DNA from: Omphiscola glabra
Lineage: Eukaryota; Mollusca; Gastropoda; Lymnaeidae
Length of the DNA stretch: 64,000 nt
Direction: 5' to 3'
Assembly (NCBI GenBank): GCA_964017045.1
Contig: OZ024798.1
Span: forward strand, 31,238,347-31,302,346
Part shown: positions 39,206 through 49,547 of the stretch, piece after piece
How the letters are laid out: each line of letters starts with the position of its first letter
Position numbering within the stretch: the stretch's first letter is position 1
Translations under genes and position numbers: made by a program
Notes under the pieces: generated by a model
Database searches by the model: none
Seen by the model: only the letters and a program-made list of their open reading frames with translations
What the model was told of the DNA's origin: nothing

Positions 39206-40615
39206 AACTAATATAAATAAAAAAATTTAATAAAAGCTATTTATCCCACTCCTTAAATCATTTATAATATTATAATAACTATTATAATACTTTTACTAAA
39301 CCTATCTAAGTCAAAGACAAGTGCTTATTAATCCATGTCAGCCATGTCCATGACAATTAACCCAAAAATTAAAACCACTGATATTTCAAAAGCAAATAAT
39401 AATTATTTATTTATAAAACATTTTTTATTTATATAAAAATTATTTATTATTAGTTATATTTTCCATTTATATTCTGGATAACCAATTTAATTTATTTAAT
39501 GAATTATTAATTACCCCACGGCTGCTATCGATAATTGGCAATAAGCAGACAAGCTGCACGGTGGCCATGATGACAAATTACATAGCCTAAAAAATGACAT
39601 CTAGGACTTTCGTACAGTATTTGAAGCCTACCCATGATGTACACTCTGACATGAATTTTGGATATGTTGTAAATGAACCTATAAACTAAAGGAGCGGGGT
39701 ATTTTGATTATGGAGAGCATTTTAAAAAAAAAGTTATTGACGTATTTCACATATTAATATTGATGAGTGAAGTTTTGCCTATTTTCAACGTCAATTTTCA
39801 AAGCTTTAACCTTGAAAAAAAATCAAACGAACTCTCAATGCAACAAGCAAGATGTCCGCTTTAAGAATGTATAATTTATTATTAATTATTATGCTACAAA
39901 TTGATTATAAAAAGCGAAACAACGATACCTTCAGTAAATTAAAAAGTGGAGGTCACCATTTTGACAACGAAATTACGATACAAGTTTTTCGGGTATTTCA
40001 GGGCAATATCGAAGTGGCTACATTATAATTAGATTATAATAAATTAGTTTTACCCATTTATGATTTAGCCAGTAGGGCATTAGTCATTAGGGCCATTTGG
40101 TATGACCCTTTCGGCTGATGTGTAGTTGTGTGTCCGTGGCGTCATTTGCGTTAGGGAGAGGGTCAAAACCGGGTTAGGGAGGAATTTAGGGTTCAGGTGA
40201 GGGATAGATTTAGATCATTTTCTCATTTTTAAAAACTTTTTATTCGTCATGGTAAAAAACGCGGACACATAACTACACATTTACCACCCTTTCTTCTTTT
40301 CAGTCAATTTCATGATCATATTCAAAGTGATTTTAATATTTCTTACTTTTAAATTAGGTTACATTCACTGAATCAGTCATAGATTCAAATTCAGGTCAAT
40401 TTTGAGTATATGACTCGATGCCAGTGTGGACTGTCACGGACAACTGTCAATAATGAATTAATTAAATTAAATTAATAGTGAAGTTTGGTCTTGCTAACCT
40501 GCAATAATTCTTGTGCATTCGCAAGCGCTATTTGTTGTTTGACTTGTGACATTAATTGCTCCCTAGTCGCTGAGTCCATTTTTCCTCCTACAGGTGGGGA
40601 CGAGAATCCATCCAT
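36288..40615 (-). CDS. TIMM13: TIMM13, small Tim chaperone of the mitochondrial intermembrane space
   Basis: Complete three-exon gene on the minus strand: 40615-40499 (39 codons from ATG), 36680-36612 (23 codons) and 36389-36288 (33 codons plus TAA). All introns are phase 0 with GT/AG borders. The 95-residue product equals the human length. It carries the twin CX3C signature, CYKKC in exon 2 and CIAMC in exon 3, preceded by [12 protein letters not shown] and followed by MDRYMDTWN. Family knowledge: Tim13 pairs with Tim8 to form a hexameric chaperone that escorts hydrophobic inner-membrane precursors. The four cysteines form two disulfides through the Mia40 relay. The start fits because upstream in-frame codons read as 5' UTR. 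A minus-strand AATAAA at 36231-36226, about 57 nt past the stop, is a good poly(A) signal. Intron 1 (3.8 kb) holds a SINE and a TA microsatellite. Confidence 0.95.
38048..38366 (-). mobile_element. tRNA-derived SINE
   Basis: On the minus strand the 5' end reads GGTGGCTGAGTGGTCTAA (box A-like, serine/leucine tRNA type), then GGTCTGGAGTTCAATCCCC (box B-like, 38318-38300). The body follows with CACCAGCACCCCGAAGGCGG and a conserved TCGTCACCTTGTGACGGACG segment. It lies in TIMM13 intron 1 in the gene's sense direction. Confidence 0.75.
39159..39202. repeat. (TA)n microsatellite
   Basis: About 22 TA units in TIMM13 intron 1. Just before it (about 39030-39089) a 30-bp segment, CAAATAAGTTGGGTTGGGTC plus TAGGCCTAAC, is repeated twice. 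Confidence 0.9.
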
Positions 40616-40711
40616 TATAGTTGAATTAATGAATGTAACAAAACTGTAAATTTGCAATATTAACACAGTATTTTACACTCAACACAGTCTAAATACACAA
40701 GGTCACGCACA

Positions 40712-40720
40712 GTTTCCGGT
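40712..40720 (-). promoter_or_regulatory. ETS-like motif upstream of TIMM13
   Basis: The minus strand reads ACCGGAAAC about 100 bases before the TIMM13 start codon. CCGGAA cores bind ETS/GABP (NRF-2) factors and are common in promoters of nuclear genes for mitochondrial proteins. This is a motif match only; no TATA box is evident nearby. Confidence 0.3.
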
Positions 40721-40739
40721 GGATAATTTAAAAACCCAT

Positions 40740-41858
40740 ACAAAATATTAAAATGGAATGCATCTCGCTTATAAATGAATAAATGACTTATCATTGACCA
40801 TTGACTTTCTTGAATATGTTTTTAACTAAATATTTTTTGAACAGATAGTAAGATAGGCCTACTTGAATTTATTAATCTGATATAATTTCTGAAAATTTCG
40901 CTTTCACCAAAAAAATTAACTGTGAAAGAATTTTATACTGATATTTTTAAAAATTATTACTGTTTACTGACACTTTACTACTAGAATTTTGACAATTATG
41001 TTTAATGATGTGTCAACCTACTTCGTCTGTGATACTCAATAATCCATTTTATACGTTTGTCTTTTAATCCCAAGCGCAAGTAGGGTTTCTTTCCCGGGAT
41101 ACCACACGATTTTTAGTAAACAAAAGACTCCCGGGAAATTTTCCCATCTCGGGAATTCCCGAGTACAAATTTTAAGAATACAATTTTATTGTTTTTTAAA
41201 TTTTAACATTTCCTACAAGTGACAGATGTCATAATTATTCCTTAAGTTCAGACTTGTAAAATGTATCTAACTGCGCTGAATTATTAACAACCTAAGCCTA
41301 AGCTTAGTAGCTCTCAAGTATTTTCAAGTCTCGACCACATTCTCATTCAAATAAAAATAATGGTAAAAAGAATGGACGTTTAAATTGTGGTGTGCCGCGG
41401 AAATACGGGAAGGTTCTGGGTGTGCCGTGGAAGGCCGTTGGGGTGGGGCGAAGTACAAGGCACCGAACGAAATTGACTGGTTATTACATTATTTTAACAA
41501 ATTTAATGAGTGTAAATTAAAATAATTATATAATTTTTAATTATATAAAATTATAACTTGTTGATTAACAAGCTAAAGATGTAATAAAATGTTTTCCCTA
41601 CAATTTTGTGTTATTAAAATAGAGCAGCACAAAGTAAAATATATTAATATATGTATTTATATTCGAATTCTTTTTTTTTTAAAGGGGGGGTATAGAAATG
41701 TTGACATAATTTCTTAGTTGAGGGGGGGGTCATTGAAGGTATGACTGTTGTTTACAAGGGGGATGGGGTCGAAAATTGCTTTAAAATTGTTGACATAATT
41801 AATGGACGCCCCCTAAGTCAAGAAGGAAGTATAGAATTCACGGTAACAAGCTAATAAG
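40740..41858. other. Intergenic sequence upstream of TIMM13
   Basis: AT-rich, no exon seen. A small palindromic patch (CCCGGGATACC; CCCGGGAAATTTTCCC) lies at about 41093-41160 and a GC-rich patch (GTGTGCCGCGG, GTGTGCCGTGG) at 41390-41450; both look like element remnants. Confidence 0.4.
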
Positions 41859-42880
41859 GGGCCATCCAAAAATGATGTCACGCTTTTAGGGTGCGGGGGT
41901 CAGATTTTTGTAACGAAAAAAAAGGGGGGGGGGGGGCTTAAGCAATGTGGCGTCACATGAAAAGCGGAATATTATAGTTTTTTTTTAAAAGCACTTAGTA
42001 ACCCTAAATTGTATACTGTACATTTTTAACAATAATAATTTTTACAATTATAATTATTTTATTTTTAAACTATGATCACTGAGAGAATCGGTACAGATAT
42101 GCGATGTCCGAAAAATGGCCTCTGGTCAAGTTATAGGCCACCACGGTGGAGGAGAAAATGGGTTTATTGACAATCATAAAATTACGACTATCACGTGAAG
42201 TGGGAAGGAACGAATGATTGGGGGGGGGGGGTGATCTTAGTAAATGCTATAGGAAAGGGATTCTTAACCTGTTTGAAGTGCTGCATGCCCACTCCGTTTT
42301 ACCCCCCCCCCCCCCCACTTTTTTTCCATTTTCCCCAACCTTATAAATTATATTGTAATACAATTTAAAATATGAAAATAATGAAATGATTTCGTTATCG
42401 TAGTTTTATGTCTCTAATTAACTTTTGATAAACAAAAATGGGTGGGGGGGGGGGGTAAATACCAATACAAGTAATGTGCAAACAAATTTCCCTAGGAAAA
42501 CATTTACTCCTGCTAATCAAAAGGCATAAAAACTGTTGTTGTTTTTTTATTTTTTAAAAAAGCAGCAACAACTATAGCAAAGGCAGCAAATACAATTTTC
42601 TGGTCTTCCGCTGTACTTCTGCACCTCAGGGCTGGGGGGGGGGGGTACTTTTACCCCTGGTTGGGAACCAATGTTCTAGTGAAATGTTTCTGACACAGGT
42701 GCAATAATTTGATATACATTGAATGTGAATTTCTTAAGAGTTTGTAAAGGACAGTAGTGGACATAGGGAATTTTTCGTTATATTTGAGAGGTTGGGTGGT
42801 CTAACTTTCTGTGACAATTGGGAGGGGGGGGGGGTAAAAAATCGACGAAGTTTGCGTGACATCATTTTAAGGATGGCCCC
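41859..42880. mobile_element. 1-kb TIR element rich in G/C homopolymer runs
   Basis: Left end GGGGCCATCCAAAAATGATG and right end (inverse) GGGGCCATCCTTAAAATGATG, both continuing TCACGC. It has no coding capacity. The interior carries many runs of nine or more G or C, for example near 41925, 42220, 42301, 42446 and 42825. The left half (to about 42400) is homologous, inverted, to 4110-4661, which proves a dispersed repeat. I do not assign a superfamily. Confidence 0.6.
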
Positions 42881-42937
42881 TGAGCTCAAAGACACCATGT
42901 TTCATGAGGACTGAGGAAAACGTTTAACCTCCATGGC

Positions 42938-43615
42938 AATAAGAATCTTCTCATCCTAGGTGACTTTAACTTTCACTGGGATAATCCATCTTGCAGGCTC
43001 ATTCGCCTTCTTACGCAGTTGTTAGACTCAGCAGATTTAGTTCAGCATGTTTATGCACGAACACATAGGGATGATCATATCTTGGACTGGGTTCTAACAA
43101 GATCTGACAAAGAGGTAATATCTCAGTCTTTGAATGTGAACGACCTTCTCTTGTTTGGTTTACAGAGGACGAAAAATTAAAGTGAGGAACTTAAAGATGA
43201 TGGATATGATTGGTTTTTTGGGGGGAATGTCTTTCTAGGACTGAGTTAGTGAAGTCAACACCTACAGATATTGAACAACTAATCTTTCTCTACAATCATG
43301 AAAAGATTCTCACTTCTCTGTTAGATATATTTGCCCCAGTGTAAAAAAAAAAAAAGTTTATTTGTGGCAGATCTGATGCCCCTTGGTTCACTCCCACAGT
43401 TCGGAAAGCTAAAGTGTATGGTTGGGCATCTAGCTGAGAAGCGTTGGAGAACAAGTGGTCGTGAGGTGGACAAACAGAAGTTTCGGAAAGCAAGGAACAG
43501 GTATGCGCAAGAAATCGGGCACGCCAAGTCTGAGCATGTTCAGTCTCTCCTCAAGCCTCAACTTCCAGTCTTGCTTGTAGTCATGCATCTTCTAATTCAA
43601 TCCAAAAGCTTTTGA
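42938..43615 (+). mobile_element. L2-like LINE, endonuclease end and linker, broken
   Basis: NKNLLILGDFNFHWDNPSCR and LLDSADLVQHVYARTHRDDHILDWVLT mark the C-terminal part of an APE-type endonuclease. After a decayed stretch, SDAPWFTPTVRKAK and EKRWRTSGREVDKQKFRKAR are the linker before the RT. Several shifts break the frame. Confidence 0.75.
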
Positions 43616-44471
43616 TACATCTTTACTTCTTAAGTGACTCATAACATAAATTTTAGCGCTACTATTGGTTATCGGTGGAAGTTGGATCTAGTACGATAGC
43701 AATAAAAAGCTCTTACAAATGGGCTCATACAATACTGATGCTTCACATGGGGTTTGGGGTGACTAAGAATAAGGTAGTGTTTTTTATTTATCGTTTTTTA
43801 ATTCAGTATAAAAAATTTGTATTCAACAACATAAGAAAGCAACAGGTATCATATATTTTAATAGATTAATTTACATTATTTTTCTGATACAAACATATTT
43901 AATATGTATTTAGAATTTAAGAGTTAGTATAAACGATCACCTATGTGTTTTGAAACCTAAAGTTTTCCCACACCCAGCATTTTGTGATGTAAGATCATTT
44001 TTTTAAAAATTGGGTGGCTAGCAGATTATCTTGGTTCCGGAGGCTCTCTTTACATATAATTTTCTTTCCCGACAACACGGACAATTTAATTTAACTGTGT
44101 CCGTCGCGCTAACAAAATATAACCCAATGGAAAGCACAAACATTGAAAGGGAACCATTGATCGAAATGGGGGATTATTGTTTTAAGTCACAGTCTCTCTT
44201 ACAAACAGATGGTGGCTTGTTTCGCCTTATTAATCGATGTAATTAACACAACATGCTACCATTCTTTTATTAGAAATATTCCTATATTGCTGTTATGGGA
44301 ATTTTTAAAAAGCAATACGAATGTAACGTTAAATTTATATTTTTTTCGGATGATCATGAATTTAAAAAAAAATCTGAAATTGATAAGTAGGTTGCATCCA
44401 ACACAGTTACGCTAATATACCGTCGTCTCAAAAAAAATTTTCACCCCAGATGAAGTCAATGAGAGAGACAG

Positions 44472-45430
44472 TCATTCTCGGATGACACGCAGCTATACAA
44501 GCATACCCATCCCTCTCTTGTCGAATCCGCTGTCCGGACTTTGCAGGAGAGCATTGCTGATGTCAAATCATGGATGACTCTCAGCAAGTTGAAACTTAAC
44601 GATGACAAAACGGAAGCACTTCTTATTCACGATCACAAATCCTCCTCTAACTCAGCGCTCCCCACCTCATTTCAAGTAGGTAACGCAGACATACAGTTTA
44701 TACTCCACTTGGAATCTTGGTTATATTCTGTCTAACAACATGTCTTTCGATAATCATATATCTCACATTTGTCGCTCTGCATACACGGCTATCCGTCAGA
44801 TCAGCTCCATCCGCCACTACATCACAGTTAGTGCAACAAAAACACTAGTCTTTGCTCTTTTTCTCCCTCGTCTTGACTATTGCAACTCTCTTCTGTCAGG
44901 TTCACCAAAACACTTCTTAGAAAAACTACAAAAGGTTCAAATTTCAGCTGCTATGCTCGTTTTAAAGGCAAAAAAAACGTGATCACGTCACATCACTACT
45001 TCATTCACTTCATTGGCTCCCTGTACAAGCACGGACTGATTATAAACTCTCTGTTCTCTGCCACAACTTTTTCTCGAATTCCTGCCCTTCCTATCTAACC
45101 GAACTTCTCTCTGTCTATTCACCCCATCGACAGCTTCGCTCCTCCGCAGACGGGCGTATTCTTTCTGTCCCCAAGACTCGCACAAAGACATACGGTGAAC
45201 GATCTTTCTCTTACTGTGCCTCCAAACAATGGAATTCTCTTCCACTACACATCAGAAATATATCAACCATCACAGCCTTCAAAACTGCATTCAAAACACA
45301 TCTCTTTAAACTCTACTATCCTGACTGATTCCCCCTCTGACCGTTAAACGATGTTTTTGAGTGCCGTCCATGGCTTCACATGTAAATTTTTATGGAATGG
45401 TTGGGCGAATACACATTTGTTTTGTTTTTT
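44472..45430 (+). mobile_element. L2-like LINE, RT end and C-terminus, broken
   Basis: FSDDTQLYK (a variant of the catalytic FADD box) is followed by IADVKSWMTLSKLKLNDDKT, SFDNHISHICRSAYTAIRQI, LPRLDYCNSLLSG, SLHWLPVQARTDYKL and QWNSLPLHIRNI. The end is FKTHLFKLYYPD and a stop at about 45327, then a 3' UTR (GGTTGGGCGAATACACATTT). Frames shift near 44700 and 44980. Together with 42938-43615 this looks like one element that lost the first part of its RT. Confidence 0.8.
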
Positions 45431-47694
45431 TTCTCCTCTGTCCACCCCAGCTCTCCGTCTCATCAACAGCTTTCCTGCTACCGCAAAGGTTTCCTAATTC
45501 AAACTTTATTACTATGTTCAACTCTAGTCTCATAGCACCTTTTAACTGTACTGACTTTAACTTTTCATCGACCCAAAGAACCGAATCTCGTACCGGTATC
45601 AAAGGATCCAACTAAAATAAGCCAGCACAACTATTGGAGTGCCCCCCAAACAGATAGCTACTGTTTTCGAGATGACCGATTATCAACCACTTGTATTCCA
45701 CGGTTATGGACCGGTTACATTACTAGAGATTACACTCTTCCATCCATTTCAGGTACCCCGGACGTTTTTATCCCATATAATCTACAAGCTTATTAACATC
45801 TATCAAGTTTGGATTTGTCTATCGCGATACTTAATTAAAATAAACCACCCAGGGTCTACATAGAGATTCCACAGTTACCAACATAACACAAAACGCATTC
45901 ATGATACCATTTCCCACATCGCCTCTTAGTGTTGATCTGATGTAACCGTTGGCAGGTTTGGTTCACGTGTTATGTCTTCTCTGGTATGTCAACTTCAGAC
46001 AGTCCCCTAGTGACCATCTGCTGCATGTACTTATGAACCAAGTAAAGTAGGGTTGTTATTTTAATCTTTTTTCTTCTGGTACATTTAGCTGGATGTCAGA
46101 TTCTTGTGAGGGCTTGAGGATGCTTAAACTGTAATAGTCCCGTATCATTAGTTCTCTTACATGACATCGGAAACATGTACATGTTTCCACAAAGCGTAAT
46201 CAACGTATCATTCAGAGAAACGGGTACTCCATCACGACCAACACCATCAGCAAATATACAAAAGACCACCGACCAACAACAACAAAATCGAAAGCTAAAA
46301 CTTAAATTTGAAAAAAATTAGGAAATTATGTTGTTTTACTATATAGTACAGTGCGTTCAAAAAGAAATTTGACGAACATTTTAACGTGTGAACTGAAGAG
46401 AAGATTCTACCAAATTTCTGTCGATCAATTTCCGTCGACGAAATTTCTTTCAAACAAATTTCCGGTAAACTACTTAATGTTATGAAAACTTGAGCGGGGA
46501 GGGGTGCACAATTTTGGGAGTAGCCCCGGGTGTCATTTAGTCAAAGGTCCGCCACTGCGGATGGCATCCATAACGAGGGCCGTATCGAGGAAAAGCGCAC
46601 ACGATGCGAAGCCTAAAAACGGCACCCACCAAAATGTAGAAAAAGAAGATTTTGGCGCCCCTTGTCTTTGTGAAGGAGATGGCATTGATTAGTTTAATTA
46701 ATATCTTATCTATAAAGACGATTTTTGCCCCCCCCCTTTGATGTTGTTGCCCGGGGCAAGCGCCCCCTTCGCACGGCCCTGTCCATAAAAACGTGTTAAA
46801 TAGAATAGCACCATGTCCGCAAAGAGTGCAACATTGAAGAAAATCTAACGAGTAGACTATTTTTAAAAAAAATGTATAAACCAGATGAAGATTTTAATTA
46901 GAATGTGTGGCAATTTTCTCTATTTGAGGAAGCTCTCGTAATCTCTTCATTTACTTCAAATAAAAGGCCATTTTACTTACTTTTTTAAGGTTTTAAATGG
47001 TTAGCAAATGTTTAAGAACGTAAACATTTTATATTGAGTTTGTATCAAAATACCAAGCTGTTCCAAAGGTTGTCTTCTCTTATGTCGTGTGAACTTCGAG
47101 GCACCAATATCTCTTTGTCTACTACCACAACTATTATTTGTTATTTTTTAAAACTATCTATTGACATTACGCTTTAAAATAAGGGGAAAAGATAAGATAG
47201 TCAAAACTTAATACATAAATTTATCGCTAGTCTAAGCTGTGTAAGAAATTTCGCAGTACCAGACTTGTGAACTTAGTTCTACAAGACATGTGAACTAACC
47301 CACACAAGAGGTACACGATATGTCAACTTACCTGCACATAGGTACCTGGCATGTGGCTTTACATACACATTAGCAACAGACATACTCATACTAGAAATGG
47401 TGCATATATTATTATACATCCTGATAAGATGAACAATATAATATATAATAAGATAAGTAGTAGCTTTGATTTTTGTCCAAATCGTTGTCTGCCTCTAGTC
47501 TTTTTTTTTTTTGAAACAATTGGCCAAGACCACTGGGACATTGGCTGGATGCAGTGGATGACTAGCAGCGTTTCTTGTGTCTTACTGTTCTCCATATGCA
47601 TTCCAATTCGCAGGGGTTGTCTGAATTATCAGTGTCATACCACCTATGGGATTCCTTCTCTGGGTTGATATTAAGAGTTTGCATTCTCTTAGAT
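45431..47694. other. Gene-free repeat-derived region
   Basis: No gene seen. It holds the solo foldback arm at 46345-46475, a GC-richer decayed repeat at about 46496-46786 (GTCCGCCACTGCGGATGG; GCCCGGGGCAAGCGCCCCC), and AT-rich sequence. Short open frames here have no recognisable products. Confidence 0.5.
46345..46475. mobile_element. Solo arm of the foldback element
   Basis: TGCGTTCAAAAAGAAATTTG, a central TTTTAACGTGTGAACTGAAG, then CGACGAAATTTCTTTC match the right arm of the element at 54548-54814. No inverted partner is adjacent. Confidence 0.6.
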
Positions 47695-47853
47695 CAGTGG
47701 TCGGGAAAACCGCGGCTCTTTAGCGACCCGAGTACAACTGGGTTTTGACTAAGAAAAACATGGTTCTTGAAAAGAAATTTGGCTCTCAAAAATAGTTTAA
47801 TCGTCTTACTGGTGACTTTTGGCTCTTTTGACTAATGAGTTTGCCGACCACTG
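47695..47853 (+). mobile_element. Non-autonomous hAT element with perfect target duplication
   Basis: A 159-bp element starting CAGTGGTCGGGAAAACCGCG and ending GTTTGCCGACCACTG. It is flanked by the perfect 8-bp repeat TCTTAGAT (47687-47694 and 47854-47861). GGCTC motifs recur inside. The ends differ from the SPIN-like copies, so this is a second hAT family. Confidence 0.85.
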
Positions 47854-47869
47854 TCTTAGATAGATGGAA

Positions 47870-48062
47870 GAGTCTCATCCATCTGGGTACTGGTGATGTT
47901 TTTTTCACATCTATGTTTTTGCATGGTTTGAATTCAGAGTTTGCCTTCTCTTAGATGAGCTGTCGTCCAAGGCTAACGGGTCCCATCCACCCAGGGTGCT
48001 TGGGAGGTTGGCTTTGAACTCCAGACCAACAGTTATTTGGAACGGAGTCACCCAGCACCCAA
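47870..48062 (-). mobile_element. Possible SINE-like repeat
   Basis: The minus strand has GTCTGGAGTTCAAAGCCAAC, like the box B part of the SINE at 38 kb. Flanking segments are repeat-like (TTTGCCTTCTCTTAGAT recurs at 47.68 and 47.94 kb). Box A is not clear. Confidence 0.3.
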
Positions 48063-48329
48063 TTTACAAGTGGAATAGAGACTGAGATCATTTAGATTGT
48101 TAGTGGATGTAATAAATAGGCAAAGCATGTCTGGTTAACACCAAGCTAATGAAAAACCTTTACTTGTGAAAGGGATTATTACATTTTTGCCACTTGTAGT
48201 TTAAGAGACTATTACTTAGCCAACATGTGTGGTGACAGCCATTTTTAAAGTGATTGCAATATGGAAACAAATGTCATGTGCTGTAGACCATCAAAGTAAT
48301 AAATAATTTATTATTTGACATGTAAAAGT

Positions 48330-48536
48330 TTTGGGGTGGGTATGGTGAATATACATTTTTTCTTGTTTTGTTGTTATACACTATTATACAGCTGTTCTTT
48401 ATTACATAAATGTATTTTATTTTAATGTCAGGATTATGTCTCTTTTGCTAATATTTTGATGTACAGTGCGGTGAGCCCAGCCCTAGGCTGGTGTACCGTG
48501 CTATATAAAACCACTAATAATAATAATAATAATAAA
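48330..48536 (+). mobile_element. LINE 3' tail with hairpin and (TAA)n
   Basis: TGATGTACAGTGCGGTGAGC, CCAGCCCTAGGCTGG (a perfect stem-loop), TACCGTGCTATATAAAAC and then TAA repeats. It is homologous to 8340-8500 and its start resembles the 3' UTR of the L2-like LINE at 45.4 kb, so it is a severely 5'-truncated copy. Confidence 0.65.
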
Positions 48537-49547
48537 ACAGCTGAAATACAAGGTTTGATAATATGCTTTTATTTTATGTAACATAAAATAAATTAAATAA
48601 AATCTATTGCAGAAAGGAAAGAATCTGTCAAACTGTCTCTATCACAGACAAAGACACTGCACCAAATATTTATAACTCTAAATGAAGAGACTTGTTGCCA
48701 AATATTCTAATGATGAACATTTATTTGTTTTCCCATGCAAATAAATGTATCCATATTTAAACTGTAAGTCACTTTAGGTACCGTACAAGCAATTAAAGTT
48801 GCCACTCAAACAGCTATTTGAATATTGTACAAAAAAGTTGATTATAAATTTAAGCCAGATAGACCATTTCCTTCATACAGAAAATATGGTAAAAAATTAA
48901 TTATTTTACTAGGCAATATGACAGGTCTATTTGTGTCAAAAATATAGCACTTGAATATCTATTAATTATAATGGTAAAAAATAAAAATTGCATTTATAAG
49001 AAATAATTAATTTGCAAATAATTATAAAAAATTAGCAGATGGAAAATAATTTTTTTTATATAATTAAAACTCTCCACCACTAGTTGCGTTATAAAAAAAA
49101 ACAACAAAAAAGAACAAAAGCTTATGATATGTTCAGCTTTTCAACTTCCTAAATTTGTTGATGTAAATTTTATTGCTAAAAGTTTCAGAAACACAGATAA
49201 TTTGTTAGGGACTTTCTTGAGAGTGTTGAACTATTTATAAAGTTTGCATACTTTTTGTGTTGTTCTTTGATAGTAAAAATAAACCAAATGTAAATTATTT
49301 AAGATCAGTAAGTTATTAATTTTATAACAACAGAATTCATTATGAAGCACCTAACTTAATGGGTAAATATTATTCTGTCATTATTCTATGTGATGAGTTT
49401 AAGTAAATAAGTTCATTATCAATCAATCAATGATTCTTAACACAAATGTTAAGAGCCTGAATTGTTTAAAAACTGGTCATTAATAAATATCATTGTTATT
49501 TTATGGCATTGTATGGACCAACTTAAAACCAATATTGCATTGTTCTT

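Noticed and set aside
43296..43615. Separate small genes on both strands
   Set aside because: The plus frame is the linker of a broken L2-like LINE, and the minus frames are its shadows.
47351..47668. 105-codon plus-strand frame
   Set aside because: Overlaps repeat-like sequence and a T-run; no recognisable domain and an open minus frame of similar length shows low stop density only.
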